Origin: Myxococcus guangdongensis
Lineage (GTDB): Bacteria; Myxococcota; Myxococcia; Myxococcales; Myxococcaceae
DNA length: 64,000 nucleotides
Direction: 5' to 3'
Assembly (NCBI RefSeq): GCF_024198255.1
Contig: NZ_JAJVKW010000011.1
Coordinates: forward strand, 62,001 to 126,000
Positions within the stretch are counted from its first letter, which is position 1. Each line of letters begins with the position of its first letter. Below are positions 16,028-22,327 of the stretch, in pieces. The notes under the pieces were generated by a model. That model saw nothing but the letters and a program-made list of their open reading frames with translations, searched no databases and was not told the DNA's origin. A program made the position numbers and the translations under genes.

Positions 16028-16795
16028 ATGCTCGAGGGTGGATACACGGAGCTGGCACCGCCGGACTTCATGGCCGACCGGGTGGACGCCCTCTGGCGCT
16101 ACGTCACTCCGTCCATCGCCACTCCGGGCCTCCACCGCATCCTCCCTGATGGCTGCACGGACCTCATCGTGCGCTTCCCGGACGCGCACGCCCTGGGCCG
16201 TGGCGACGAGCCCCGCGTGACGGTGGTCGGCCCCATGGAGTCCTTCGCGCTGGTGAAGGAGACACCCGGCTCGGTGAGCCTCGGAATCCGGCTCAAGCCC
16301 GGCTGGGCGCTCGCGCTGCTCGGCGTGAGCCCTCGCGAGTTGTGCAACCTCAACGTCTCCGTGAAGGACTGCGCGCCGGCCCTCGTCGCCCTCCAGCAAC
16401 GCCTGTCCGCCTGCCGCTCCCTCGAGCACGCCCAGGCCCTGCTCCAACAGGAACTCCTGCGCCGCAATGCCTCGCCGCGGCACCTGCCGAAGGCCCGGAC
16501 CGCCCATGCGCTCCAGTGTCTCCAGGCCTCGGCGGGACAGGTGCGCATGTCCGCGCTGGCGCGCGAGCTGGGCATCAGCGAAAGAACCCTGCACCGCGAC
16601 ATCCTGGAGGAAGCAGGCACGGCGCCCAAGCTGCTCGCCCGCGTGCTGCGCTTCCAACGTGCGCTGGGGCAGCTTCGCGCGGGACATGCATCACTGAGCA
16701 CCGTGGCGCTCGACTGCGGCTACTCGGACCAGGCCCACTTCACCCGGGAGGTGCGAGAGCTGGCGGGAGTGTCTCCCACCGGCCTGCTGGAATGA
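16028..16795 (+). CDS. AraC-family transcriptional regulator
   Basis: A 255-residue regulator. The N-terminal half (LWRYVTPSIATPGLHRILPDG, then DLIVRF and VVGPMESFALV) resembles the cupin-like DUF6597 sensor domain. The C-terminal AraC HTH runs from about residue 160: MSALARELGISERTLHRDIL is the first HTH, and TVALDCGYSDQAHFTREVREL the second, with AGVSPTGLL at the end. The ATG at 16028 has a GGAGGAGA site 8 bases upstream; an open frame extends further but has no such site. It is divergent from micro-ORF 1 across about 195 bases, so it could control the adjacent tRNA unit, or the VOC gene downstream. Effector unknown. Confidence 0.88.
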   Translation: MLEGGYTELAPPDFMADRVDALWRYVTPSIATPGLHRILPDGCTDLIVRFPDAHALGRGDEPRVTVVGPMESFALVKETPGSVSLGIRLKPGWALALLGVSPRELCNLNVSVKDCAPALVALQQRLSACRSLEHAQALLQQELLRRNASPRHLPKARTAHALQCLQASAGQVRMSALARELGISERTLHRDILEEAGTAPKLLARVLRFQRALGQLRAGHASLSTVALDCGYSDQAHFTREVRELAGVSPTGLLE

Positions 16796-16882
16796 GCCGC
16801 GTCCGATTTCTTCAAGACACCCCCGCGGGGCCATGAGAGACCGCCTCCATCGGCGTCCTCACTCCCACCTCGGAGCCCCCCC

Positions 16883-17272
16883 ATGAAGCTCGGTTATGTC
16901 ATCCTCTACGTCCCGGACGTCCCCGCCACCCTCGATTTCTACGAGAAGGCCTTCGGCCTGAAGCGGCGCTTCCTCCACGAGAGCAACTCGTATGGCGAGA
17001 TGGAGACGGGCACCACCGCCCTGGCCTTCGCGTCGGAGGAGATGGCCAGCCTCAACGGGCTCACCGTGCGCTTCCACCGGCCGAAGGAGACTCCCGCCGC
17101 AGTGGAGGTGGCGCTCGTCACGCCCGATGTCGCGGGCGCCTACGAGCAGTCGGTGAAGGCAGGCGCAAGCCCCGTCCAGCCGCCCAAGCAGAAGCCCTGG
17201 GGACAATCGGTGGCCTACGTGCAGGACCTCAACGGCGTGCTGGTGGAGATCTGCTCCCCCATCTCCGCCTGA
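16883..17272 (+). CDS. VOC-family protein (glyoxalase/bleomycin resistance fold)
   Basis: A 129-residue single-domain protein with two beta-alpha-beta-beta-beta modules: KLGYVILYVPDVPATLDFYEKAFGL at the start (first module; segment given in part as VPATLDFYEKAFG), a central SNSYGEMETG, and a C-terminal AYVQDLNGVLVEICSPIS with the usual metal-ligand Glu. The family includes lyases, dioxygenases and antibiotic-binding proteins, so the reaction cannot be assigned. It follows the AraC regulator by 87 bases and probably shares its control. Its stop codon is 6 bases from the end of the convergent tRNA array 2. Confidence 0.85.
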   Translation: MKLGYVILYVPDVPATLDFYEKAFGLKRRFLHESNSYGEMETGTTALAFASEEMASLNGLTVRFHRPKETPAAVEVALVTPDVAGAYEQSVKAGASPVQPPKQKPWGQSVAYVQDLNGVLVEICSPISA

Positions 17273-17278
17273 GGTGAA

Positions 17279-17349
17279 TGGAACCGCCGGGAATCGAACC
17301 CGGACCGCTCGGATGCCGTCCGAGCATTCTCCCGTTGAACCACGGTCCC
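17279..17349 (-). tRNA. tRNA-Ala(GGC)-like with C33
   Basis: Eighth and last tRNA of array 2. Acceptor GGGACCG/CGGTTCC contains the G3-U70 pair that AlaRS recognises, with A73. U8 present, D stem GTTC/GAAT, anticodon stem CTCGG/CCGAG with loop ACGGCAU (anticodon GGC), T arm CCGGG/CCCGG, no CCA. Position 33 is C in place of the near-universal U. Confidence 0.75.
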
Positions 17350-17366
17350 TGAAGGGGTGCTGCCAG

Positions 17367-17437
17367 CGCTCCGACAGGGAATCGAACCCTGTTCACACGG
17401 TAGACGGCCGTGCTGCGATCCAATCGCATCCCGGAGC
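17367..17437 (-). tRNA. tRNA-Asp(GTC)-like with G8 and C33
   Basis: Seventh tRNA of array 2. Acceptor GCTCCGG/TCGGAGC, D stem TGCG/CGCA, anticodon stem CACGG/CCGTG with loop CCGUCUA (anticodon GTC), T arm CAGGG/CCCTG, discriminator G73 as expected for Asp, no CCA. G8, C33 and U37 are all non-standard. Confidence 0.7.
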
Positions 17438-17452
17438 ATGAAACACTGCACA

Positions 17453-17527
17453 TCTGGATGACAGGATTTGAACCTGCGGCCTCACGGATCCGAACCGTGC
17501 GCTCTGGCCAGACTGAGCTACATCCAG
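17453..17527 (-). tRNA. tRNA-Pro(CGG)
   Basis: Sixth tRNA of array 2. Acceptor CTGGATG/CATCCAG starts with the C1-G72 pair typical of Pro, with A73. U8, D stem GCTC/GAGC, anticodon stem CACGG/CCGTG with loop UUCGGAU (anticodon CGG), T arm GCAGG/CCTGT, no CCA. U33 is normal; position 37 is A where proline tRNAs normally carry a methylated G. Confidence 0.85.
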
Positions 17528-17551
17528 AAAACCACCACTGCCTGCTGCGAG

Positions 17552-17627
17552 TCGGGACGACTGGATTCGAACCAGCGACCTCGCGCACCCCAAGCGCGCG
17601 CTCTATTCCAAGCTGAGCTACGTCCCG
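17552..17627 (-). tRNA. tRNA-Pro(GGG)
   Basis: Fifth tRNA of array 2. Acceptor CGGGACG/CGTCCCG with C1-G72 and A73, U8, D stem GCTC/GAGC, anticodon stem CGCGC/GCGCG with loop UUGGGGU (anticodon GGG, U33, G37), T arm GCTGG/CCAGT, no CCA. This one looks fully canonical. Confidence 0.88.
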
Positions 17628-17637
17628 TGAAACACCA

Positions 17638-17711
17638 TGCCGCGAGCGGGAGTCGAACCCGCAACCTCTGCGTTCTGAGCGCAGCACCTCTACCAATTGG
17701 GCTACCGCGGC
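17638..17711 (-). tRNA. tRNA with Leu anticodon (CAG) on a class I body
   Basis: Fourth tRNA of array 2. Acceptor GCCGCGG/TCGCGGC, U8, weak D stem (GCCC/GAGG), anticodon stem CTGCG/CGCAG with loop CUCAGAA (U33, anticodon CAG), T arm GCGGG/CCCGC, A73, no CCA. The variable loop is only five bases (AGGTT), whereas bacterial tRNA-Leu has a long class II variable arm. Confidence 0.75.
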
Positions 17712-17743
17712 GTTTAAAACAGACAACAACAACAGTGATTGAA

Positions 17744-17815
17744 TGGAGCCGCCGGGGATTGAACCCGGGACCTCTCGGATGCGAACCGAGCGCTCTCCCG
17801 CTGAGCTACGACCCC
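17744..17815 (-). tRNA. tRNA-Ala(CGC)
   Basis: Third tRNA of array 2. Acceptor GGGGTCG/CGGCTCC with G3-U70 and A73 (Ala identity), U8, D stem GCTC/GAGC, anticodon stem CTCGG/CCGAG with loop UUCGCAU (U33, anticodon CGC), T arm CCGGG/CCCGG, no CCA. Canonical in shape; reads GCG. Confidence 0.87.
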
Positions 17816-17829
17816 AATGTGTTTCAAGA

Positions 17830-17901
17830 AGCAGCCTGCGGGAATCGAACCCGCGGGGTCCTGAGTGGCTCTCAGGTGCCTTTCCCCTCGGCCAAGGCTG
17901 C
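17830..17901 (-). tRNA. tRNA-Gly(GCC)-like with A33
   Basis: Second tRNA of array 2. Acceptor GCAGCCT/AGGCTGC with C2-G71 and U73 (Gly identity), U8, D stem GCC/GGC, anticodon stem CCTGA/TCAGG with loop GAGCCAC (anticodon GCC), T arm GCGGG/CCCGC, no CCA. Position 33 is A, and G32 can pair with C38, leaving a five-base loop. Confidence 0.72.
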
Positions 17902-17926
17902 GATGCGTCCCTGCGGTGTGTCGTGA

Positions 17927-17998
17927 AGCAGCCTGCGGGAGTCGAACCCGCGTGGTCCTGAGTGGCGCTCAGGTGCCTCGCCTCTCGGCCAAGGCTGC
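17927..17998 (-). tRNA. tRNA-Gly(GCC)-like with C33
   Basis: First tRNA of array 2 in transcription order and a near copy of the next one (same acceptor, D stem, anticodon stem and T stem). Loop GCGCCAC gives anticodon GCC with C33, and G32 can pair with C38. C2-G71 and U73 identity elements are kept, no CCA is encoded. Confidence 0.72.
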
Positions 17999-18031
17999 GT
18001 GTGCTGGGGGCGGGAAGCCCGAAACGTGAGA

Positions 18032-18065
18032 AGGGCCGGGTTCCCTCTGGAGGGAGCCCGGCCCT
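18032..18065 (-). other. Long hairpin between micro-ORF 2 and tRNA array 2
   Basis: GGGCCGGG (18064-18057 on the - strand) pairs with CCCGGCCC (18040-18033), and the stem continues inward through CTCCCT/AGGGAA to a two- to four-base loop, about 15 bp in all. TTCTC follows on the - strand. The next tRNA starts 34 bases later, leaving little room for a separate promoter. GGCCGGGCTCCC also occurs just before tRNA-Glu in unit 1. Confidence 0.6.
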
Positions 18066-18106
18066 GGTACCTTCAGCCACGTCCTCGAGGGAACGGGCCT
18101 GGGGTC

Positions 18107-18259
18107 TCAGGTTCCGGGCGGTCGACCGCCGGCGGCATCGCCCAGCAGGGCGGGAAGAGGAGCGGGACGTAGCGCGGCGGGCGCGAGCGCATCGATGCCG
18201 CTGACAGTGTCGTTCAGAATCTCGGGGTTCATCGGGCTCGTCAGGTTCGCCGTCGTCAT
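18107..18259 (-). CDS. Micro-ORF 2 of the tRNA-array unit (50 residues)
   Basis: No known family was recognised. The ATG has an AGGAG site 8 bases upstream. The N-terminal part MTTANLTSPMNPEILNDTV aligns residue for residue with micro-ORF 1 (shared N, SPMN, NDTV, GI). The C-terminal half is unlike it and is built almost only of Ala, Pro, Leu, Gly, Arg and Asp, ending GGRPPGT; both peptides end in a PPG-x motif. It is followed on the same strand by a hairpin and eight tRNAs. Ala, Pro, Leu, Gly and Asp are exactly the specificities of the array, which could mean a leader-peptide sensor or simply GC-driven composition. Confidence 0.68.
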   Translation of the reverse strand: MTTANLTSPMNPEILNDTVSGIDALAPAALRPAPLPALLGDAAGGRPPGT

Positions 18260-18267
18260 GGTCACCG

Positions 18268-18312
18268 CTCCTTTCAGCGAAAAGAGACGCGGGGATATTT
18301 CATCCCTGACAT
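18268..18312 (-). promoter_or_regulatory. Conserved promoter-like region upstream of micro-ORF 2
   Basis: The - strand reads ATGTCA (18312-18307), 17 bases, CGTCTC, then AGGAG (18272-18268). TGTCAGG and AGGAG are separated by the same number of bases as before micro-ORF 1. The sequence around the ribosome-binding site (GAAAGGAGCGGTGA) is identical in both units. Confidence 0.5.
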
Positions 18313-18484
18313 GCGAGTGATTTCAGTCCCGTCACGAGGGCGCCCCCATGCATCCACGAGGTGACACCCACCCCGGCACCAGGGCTGACCGCGCCCCCCG
18401 TTCGCGCTATGAGGCGGGTGGAAGCCCGCGTCGCAGCGCTCCCTGGCCGGGGGAGGCTCGGACGTCAGGCGAGATGGCCGCCGG

Positions 18485-19855
18485 ATGAAGACCACCCTCC
18501 CCCTCACCCTGGCCGCGGTGCTCGCCAGCGTCGGTTGCTCGGCGGACGACCAGGCGCCTCTGTGCACCGTGTCCCCCGCGACGGGGCTGTTCACCCGCGA
18601 CCCGGTGGTGGTCTCCCTGGGCACCGCCGTCTCACTGCGGATGGACGTCGCCACCCTGATGCTGGTCTGCGACGACGGCAGGCCCGCCCAGGCTCCCGAC
18701 ACCGCCACCGTCGAGGTCCTCGACCCGGAGAACCATCGTGTCCCCGCCGAGGTCTCCCTGGGGGACCTGGGCGGCGAGGCCACGGTGAGCTTCGCTCCCA
18801 CCACCGTGGGACGACACCATGTCCTGCTCTCATTCGCGCCCGTGGGTGGCGTGCGCCAGCTCGGCGTCCATGTGGCGAGCGCGTGGAGCGGAAGCCCCAC
18901 GCCCATCACCCTGCCACTGCCCAGGTGCGGTCAGCTGGACCGCACCACGCGGGGCCTGTGGCTGTGCGATGGCGTGGCGATGCGCGGCACCGAGGACCGC
19001 CCGCTGCGCCTGGGCACCGCCACCACCCCCGCCGACGTCTCCATCTCCGGCAACGTCGTCTGGGTGGTGGGAGACGGGCGCGTGCGTCGCTACGTGGACA
19101 CCGGCACCGAGTTGGAGCTCACGGACTCGCTGCTCACGGACGTGCCTGGCACCCAGCCCCTCCAGGGACGACTGGCGTCGGAGGACGAACTGGTGGTGCT
19201 CGACAGCGAACGACTCCATCGCTTCGTGCTCACCGACGCCGGGGTGCTCACCATGCCACCGTCCACACCTTGGAGGAAGCCAGGGGTGCAGGGGCGCTTC
19301 GGCAGGGCGCAGTCGACGGGGCTGCTCGTGCGTGCGTCGGCGCAGCGCGTCCTCGTCGTGTCGCTGACGGGCCCTGGTTCGCCCGACAGTCAGGCCTGCC
19401 CCTTCGAGCCCTCCGAGGAAGGAGTCCTCCTCCCGGTGACGGGCGAGCCCTGCGCGCCGCTGCGAGGCATCCCCGTGGGCCTGGAGGACGGCGCGCTGTG
19501 GACCCTGGTGGGCTCCGCCCAGCCCCTGTTCCCCGAACGGACGCTCTACCGATGGACGCTCGTGGGAGACCGGCTGACCCAGGACGGCGCGCTCGGCCTG
19601 GAGATGTCGCTGGGGGTCGTCGAAGGGTCCCTCCATCTGGGCCCCACCGTGCCCACCCTCTACTCCACCACCGGGGAAGCCCGCCTGTCCCAGCCCCGGC
19701 GCCTGAGCGGACAGCCCGTGCTCGGACTGGAGCTGTTGCCCACCCACTTCCCCCTCTCCGAGGGCTCTCGCGACACCTCCCCCCGCTTCCACTGGAGTGG
19801 CGATTCGCGTCCCCTCGGGGGTTTCACCACGCTCTACGAGCAGGCTCGACCCTGA
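18485..19855 (+). CDS. Hypothetical lipoprotein, 456 residues
   Basis: The protein begins with a short signal peptide and lipobox (LASVGC, Cys at 19), so it should be lipidated and anchored in the envelope. The first third contains a domain with immunoglobulin-like spacing (ATVEVLDPENHRVPAEVSLGD, ATVSFAPTTVGRHHVLLSF). The rest alternates short beta segments such as VSISGNVVWVVGDGRVRRY and VVLDSERLHRFVL, which suggests a beta-propeller. I do not recognise the family. It stands alone: the tRNA unit lies upstream on the other strand and mgtE follows after 180 bases with no feature I can name in the gap. Confidence 0.75.
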   Translation: MKTTLPLTLAAVLASVGCSADDQAPLCTVSPATGLFTRDPVVVSLGTAVSLRMDVATLMLVCDDGRPAQAPDTATVEVLDPENHRVPAEVSLGDLGGEATVSFAPTTVGRHHVLLSFAPVGGVRQLGVHVASAWSGSPTPITLPLPRCGQLDRTTRGLWLCDGVAMRGTEDRPLRLGTATTPADVSISGNVVWVVGDGRVRRYVDTGTELELTDSLLTDVPGTQPLQGRLASEDELVVLDSERLHRFVLTDAGVLTMPPSTPWRKPGVQGRFGRAQSTGLLVRASAQRVLVVSLTGPGSPDSQACPFEPSEEGVLLPVTGEPCAPLRGIPVGLEDGALWTLVGSAQPLFPERTLYRWTLVGDRLTQDGALGLEMSLGVVEGSLHLGPTVPTLYSTTGEARLSQPRRLSGQPVLGLELLPTHFPLSEGSRDTSPRFHWSGDSRPLGGFTTLYEQARP

Positions 19856-20034
19856 GAGGCCCTGACGAGCCCCCTTGGAGCCCACACGGGCGAGCTCCCC
19901 GCTCGGGGCCGGTGACGTCCGTGGAAAAAGCGCGCGGGGATGGTTGCCTGCCTCTCGCCGCGCTCGCCGTGCGGGTGTAGAGAGGCCGGCGCGTCGCGAC
20001 TGGCCGCGCGCGAACACCAGCCGAGGCGAGCCCC

Positions 20035-21366
20035 ATGATGGACAGCCCTCAGAGCGCTTCCCTCTCCGTGGAGGAGCTCCATGAGGTGTGGCCGGTGCTC
20101 TCCATCGACGAGCGCCTGGAGGGCTTCCGGCTCCTGCCGACATCGGTGGCGGACGACTTCTTCCTCGACCTGTCCGCGCGCGAACAAGGGGAGCTCATCA
20201 CCCACCTGCCCGCCAGCGAGCGGCGCACCTGGGTGCGGCTGCTGCCGCCGGACGACCTGGCGGACCTGGTGCAGGCGGTGGCGGTGGAGCCGGGGCAGGC
20301 GGACACCATCCTCGCGCAGTTGGACGACGCCAGCCGTCGCGAGGTCAACGTCCTGCTCGCCTACGCGGAGGACGACGCCGGTGGTCTGATGAACCCGCGC
20401 TTCGCGCGCGTGCGGCCGGAGATGACCATCGACGAGGCCATCGGATACCTGCGCAAGCAGGCGCGCGAGAAGGTGGAGACCGTCTACTACGCGTACGCGC
20501 TGGACGCCGAGCAGCGCCTGCAGGGCGTGCTGTCGCTGCGCCAGCTCTTCCAGGCCGCCAGCGACAAGAAGGTGGCGGACGTCATGCAGCACGACGTCGT
20601 CACGGTGTCGGAGAACACGGACCAGGAAGTGGTGAGCCAGCTGTTCACCGAGCACGGCTTCATGGCGCTGCCCGTGCTCGACGAGCAGAACCGGATGAAG
20701 GGCATCGTCACGGTGGACGACATCGTCGACGTCGTCCAGGAAGAGGCCACCGAGGACATCCAGAAGGTCGGCGGCATGGAGGCCCTGGAGGCCCCCTACT
20801 TCGAGGTGGGCTTCTTCGGGATGCTCAAGAAGCGCATCGGCTGGCTGCTGGTGCTCTTCCTCGGACAGATGCTCACCGCCACCGCCATGAGCAGCTTCGA
20901 GGGTGCCATCGAGCGCGCGGTGGTGCTCAGCCTCTTCGTGCCGCTCATCATCTCCTCCGGCGGCAACTCCGGCAGCCAGGCCTCCACGCTCATCATCCGC
21001 GCGCTCGCCCTGGGCGAGATGCGATTGAAGGACTGGTGGCGCGTGGCGCGGCGCGAGGTGCTGTCCGGGCTGGTGCTGGGGCTGGTGCTGGGCGCGGTGG
21101 GCCTGGGGCGCATCATCGTGTGGCAGGAGGTGTCCGGGGCGTATGGCGAGCACGCGTTCCTGCTGGGCTGCGCGGTGGCGCTGTCCGTGCTGGGCGTGGT
21201 GACCTTCGGCACGCTCGCGGGCTCCATGCTGCCGCTGGTGCTGCGCCGCTTCGGCTTCGACCCCGCGAGCGCCTCGGCGCCCTTCGTCGCCACGCTGGTG
21301 GACGTCAGCGGCGTCATCATCTACTTCACCGTCGCCAGCACCCTCCTGCGCGGTACGCTGCTCTGA
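20035..21366 (+). CDS. mgtE: Magnesium transporter MgtE
   Basis: A 443-residue inner-membrane Mg2+ channel. The layout is complete: a helical MgtE N-terminal domain (about 20-125, with LPASERRTWVRLLPPDDLADL), two CBS domains (about 135-250, with VADVMQHDVVTV and MKGIVTVDDIVDVV) that sense cytoplasmic Mg2+, a connecting helix, and five membrane segments (about 280-440). The conserved pore segment SSGGNSGSQASTLIIRALALG is present, with the sequence read here from 316 to 337. Two in-frame ATGs (20035, 20038) are possible starts. No Mg2+ riboswitch is visible upstream. Confidence 0.96.
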   Translation: MMDSPQSASLSVEELHEVWPVLSIDERLEGFRLLPTSVADDFFLDLSAREQGELITHLPASERRTWVRLLPPDDLADLVQAVAVEPGQADTILAQLDDASRREVNVLLAYAEDDAGGLMNPRFARVRPEMTIDEAIGYLRKQAREKVETVYYAYALDAEQRLQGVLSLRQLFQAASDKKVADVMQHDVVTVSENTDQEVVSQLFTEHGFMALPVLDEQNRMKGIVTVDDIVDVVQEEATEDIQKVGGMEALEAPYFEVGFFGMLKKRIGWLLVLFLGQMLTATAMSSFEGAIERAVVLSLFVPLIISSGGNSGSQASTLIIRALALGEMRLKDWWRVARREVLSGLVLGLVLGAVGLGRIIVWQEVSGAYGEHAFLLGCAVALSVLGVVTFGTLAGSMLPLVLRRFGFDPASASAPFVATLVDVSGVIIYFTVASTLLRGTLL

Positions 21367-21394
21367 ACGAGCCTGTTGCGACGGGAGCCTGGCC

Positions 21395-22318
21395 ATGATT
21401 CGCACCACCCCTCGGCGCACCCTCACCCTGGAGGCCCCCGAGTCCCCGGGCCTCCCCGCGCACGTCAGCGCCGCCAGCGGGCTGGTGCGCGTCGGAGACT
21501 GGCTGCACGTCGTCGCGGATGACTCGCTGCACCTGGCCACCTTCCCCGTGCACGGGGATGCACCGGGGCGGCTGTCGCGGCTGTTCGAGGGCGAGCTCCC
21601 GCTGGAGCCCGCGGCGCGCAAGGCGGCGAAGCCGGACCTGGAGGCGCTCTGTCTGCTGGGTCCACTCGCGGGCGCGCCTCAGGGGGCCCTGCTGGCGTTG
21701 CCCTCGGGCTCCACCTCGGCGCGCATGCGCGGGGTGCTGGTGATGCTGGGCGCGGATGGCTCGCTGACGGGCGAGGTCCGGACGGTGGACTGCTCGACGA
21801 TGTATCAGCAGCTCTCGCGCGAGCTCGGCTCGCTCAACATCGAGGGCGCGGCGGTGGTGGGTGGACGGGTGCGGTTGCTCCAGCGGGGCAACGGCGACGC
21901 GGGCGTGGATGCGCTGGTGGACCTGGACCGGGAGCGCGCGATGCGCGCCATCGAGGTGGGCGCGCTGGGTCCGGAAGTGGTGCGCACCACGCTGCGCTGG
22001 GAGCTGGGACGCGCGGGCGGCGTGCGACTGTCCTTCACGGACGCCTCGCCCCTGCCGGATGGGCGGATGGTCTTCACCGCGACGGCGGAGGCCTCGCGGG
22101 ATACCTATTCGGACGGCGCGGTGGCGGGCTCGGCGGTGGGACTGCTGGCGCCGGATGGGACGCCGCTGTTCCTGGACGTCGTCGACGCGAAGGTGAAGCT
22201 GGAGGGTGTGGACGCGCGCGTGGAGGGTGGACGCGTGCACCTGCTGCTGGTGGCGGACGCGGATGACCCGTCCGTGGCGGCGCCCCTGTTGGAAGCGGTG
22301 CTGGACGTCCCGGCGTAG
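21395..22318 (+). CDS. Conserved hypothetical protein, probable beta-propeller
   Basis: A 307-residue protein without a signal peptide. Repeated strand-turn-strand units such as SGLVRVGDWLHVVADDSLHL and GAAVVGGRVRLLQRGNGD, spaced by about 45-60 residues, suggest a propeller. Sequence features (LTLEAPESPGLPAHVSAASGL near the start, DLEALCLL after it) recall a myxobacterial family of unknown function (I believe DUF6929), but I cannot confirm that. It follows mgtE by 28 bases and may be co-transcribed. It ends 9 bases from the convergent TPR lipoprotein gene. Confidence 0.72.
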   Translation: MIRTTPRRTLTLEAPESPGLPAHVSAASGLVRVGDWLHVVADDSLHLATFPVHGDAPGRLSRLFEGELPLEPAARKAAKPDLEALCLLGPLAGAPQGALLALPSGSTSARMRGVLVMLGADGSLTGEVRTVDCSTMYQQLSRELGSLNIEGAAVVGGRVRLLQRGNGDAGVDALVDLDRERAMRAIEVGALGPEVVRTTLRWELGRAGGVRLSFTDASPLPDGRMVFTATAEASRDTYSDGAVAGSAVGLLAPDGTPLFLDVVDAKVKLEGVDARVEGGRVHLLLVADADDPSVAAPLLEAVLDVPA

Positions 22319-22327
22319 CAGCGCCGG

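Noticed and set aside
17468-17926. Open frames of 70-150 codons across tRNA array 2, with repeated ESNPR/EPGTS-like words
   Set aside because: The repeated words come from the conserved T arms of the tRNAs (GGGxxTCGAACCC), not from a protein repeat.
17279-17998. CRISPR-like regular repeats
   Set aside because: The spacing near 75-110 bases and the repeated GGGTTCGA core are explained by tandem tRNA genes; there are no identical repeats with unique spacers and no cas genes.
19856-20034. Mg2+ riboswitch before mgtE
   Set aside because: I see no M-box-like paired elements in the 179-base gap; the sequence is unstructured GC-rich flank.
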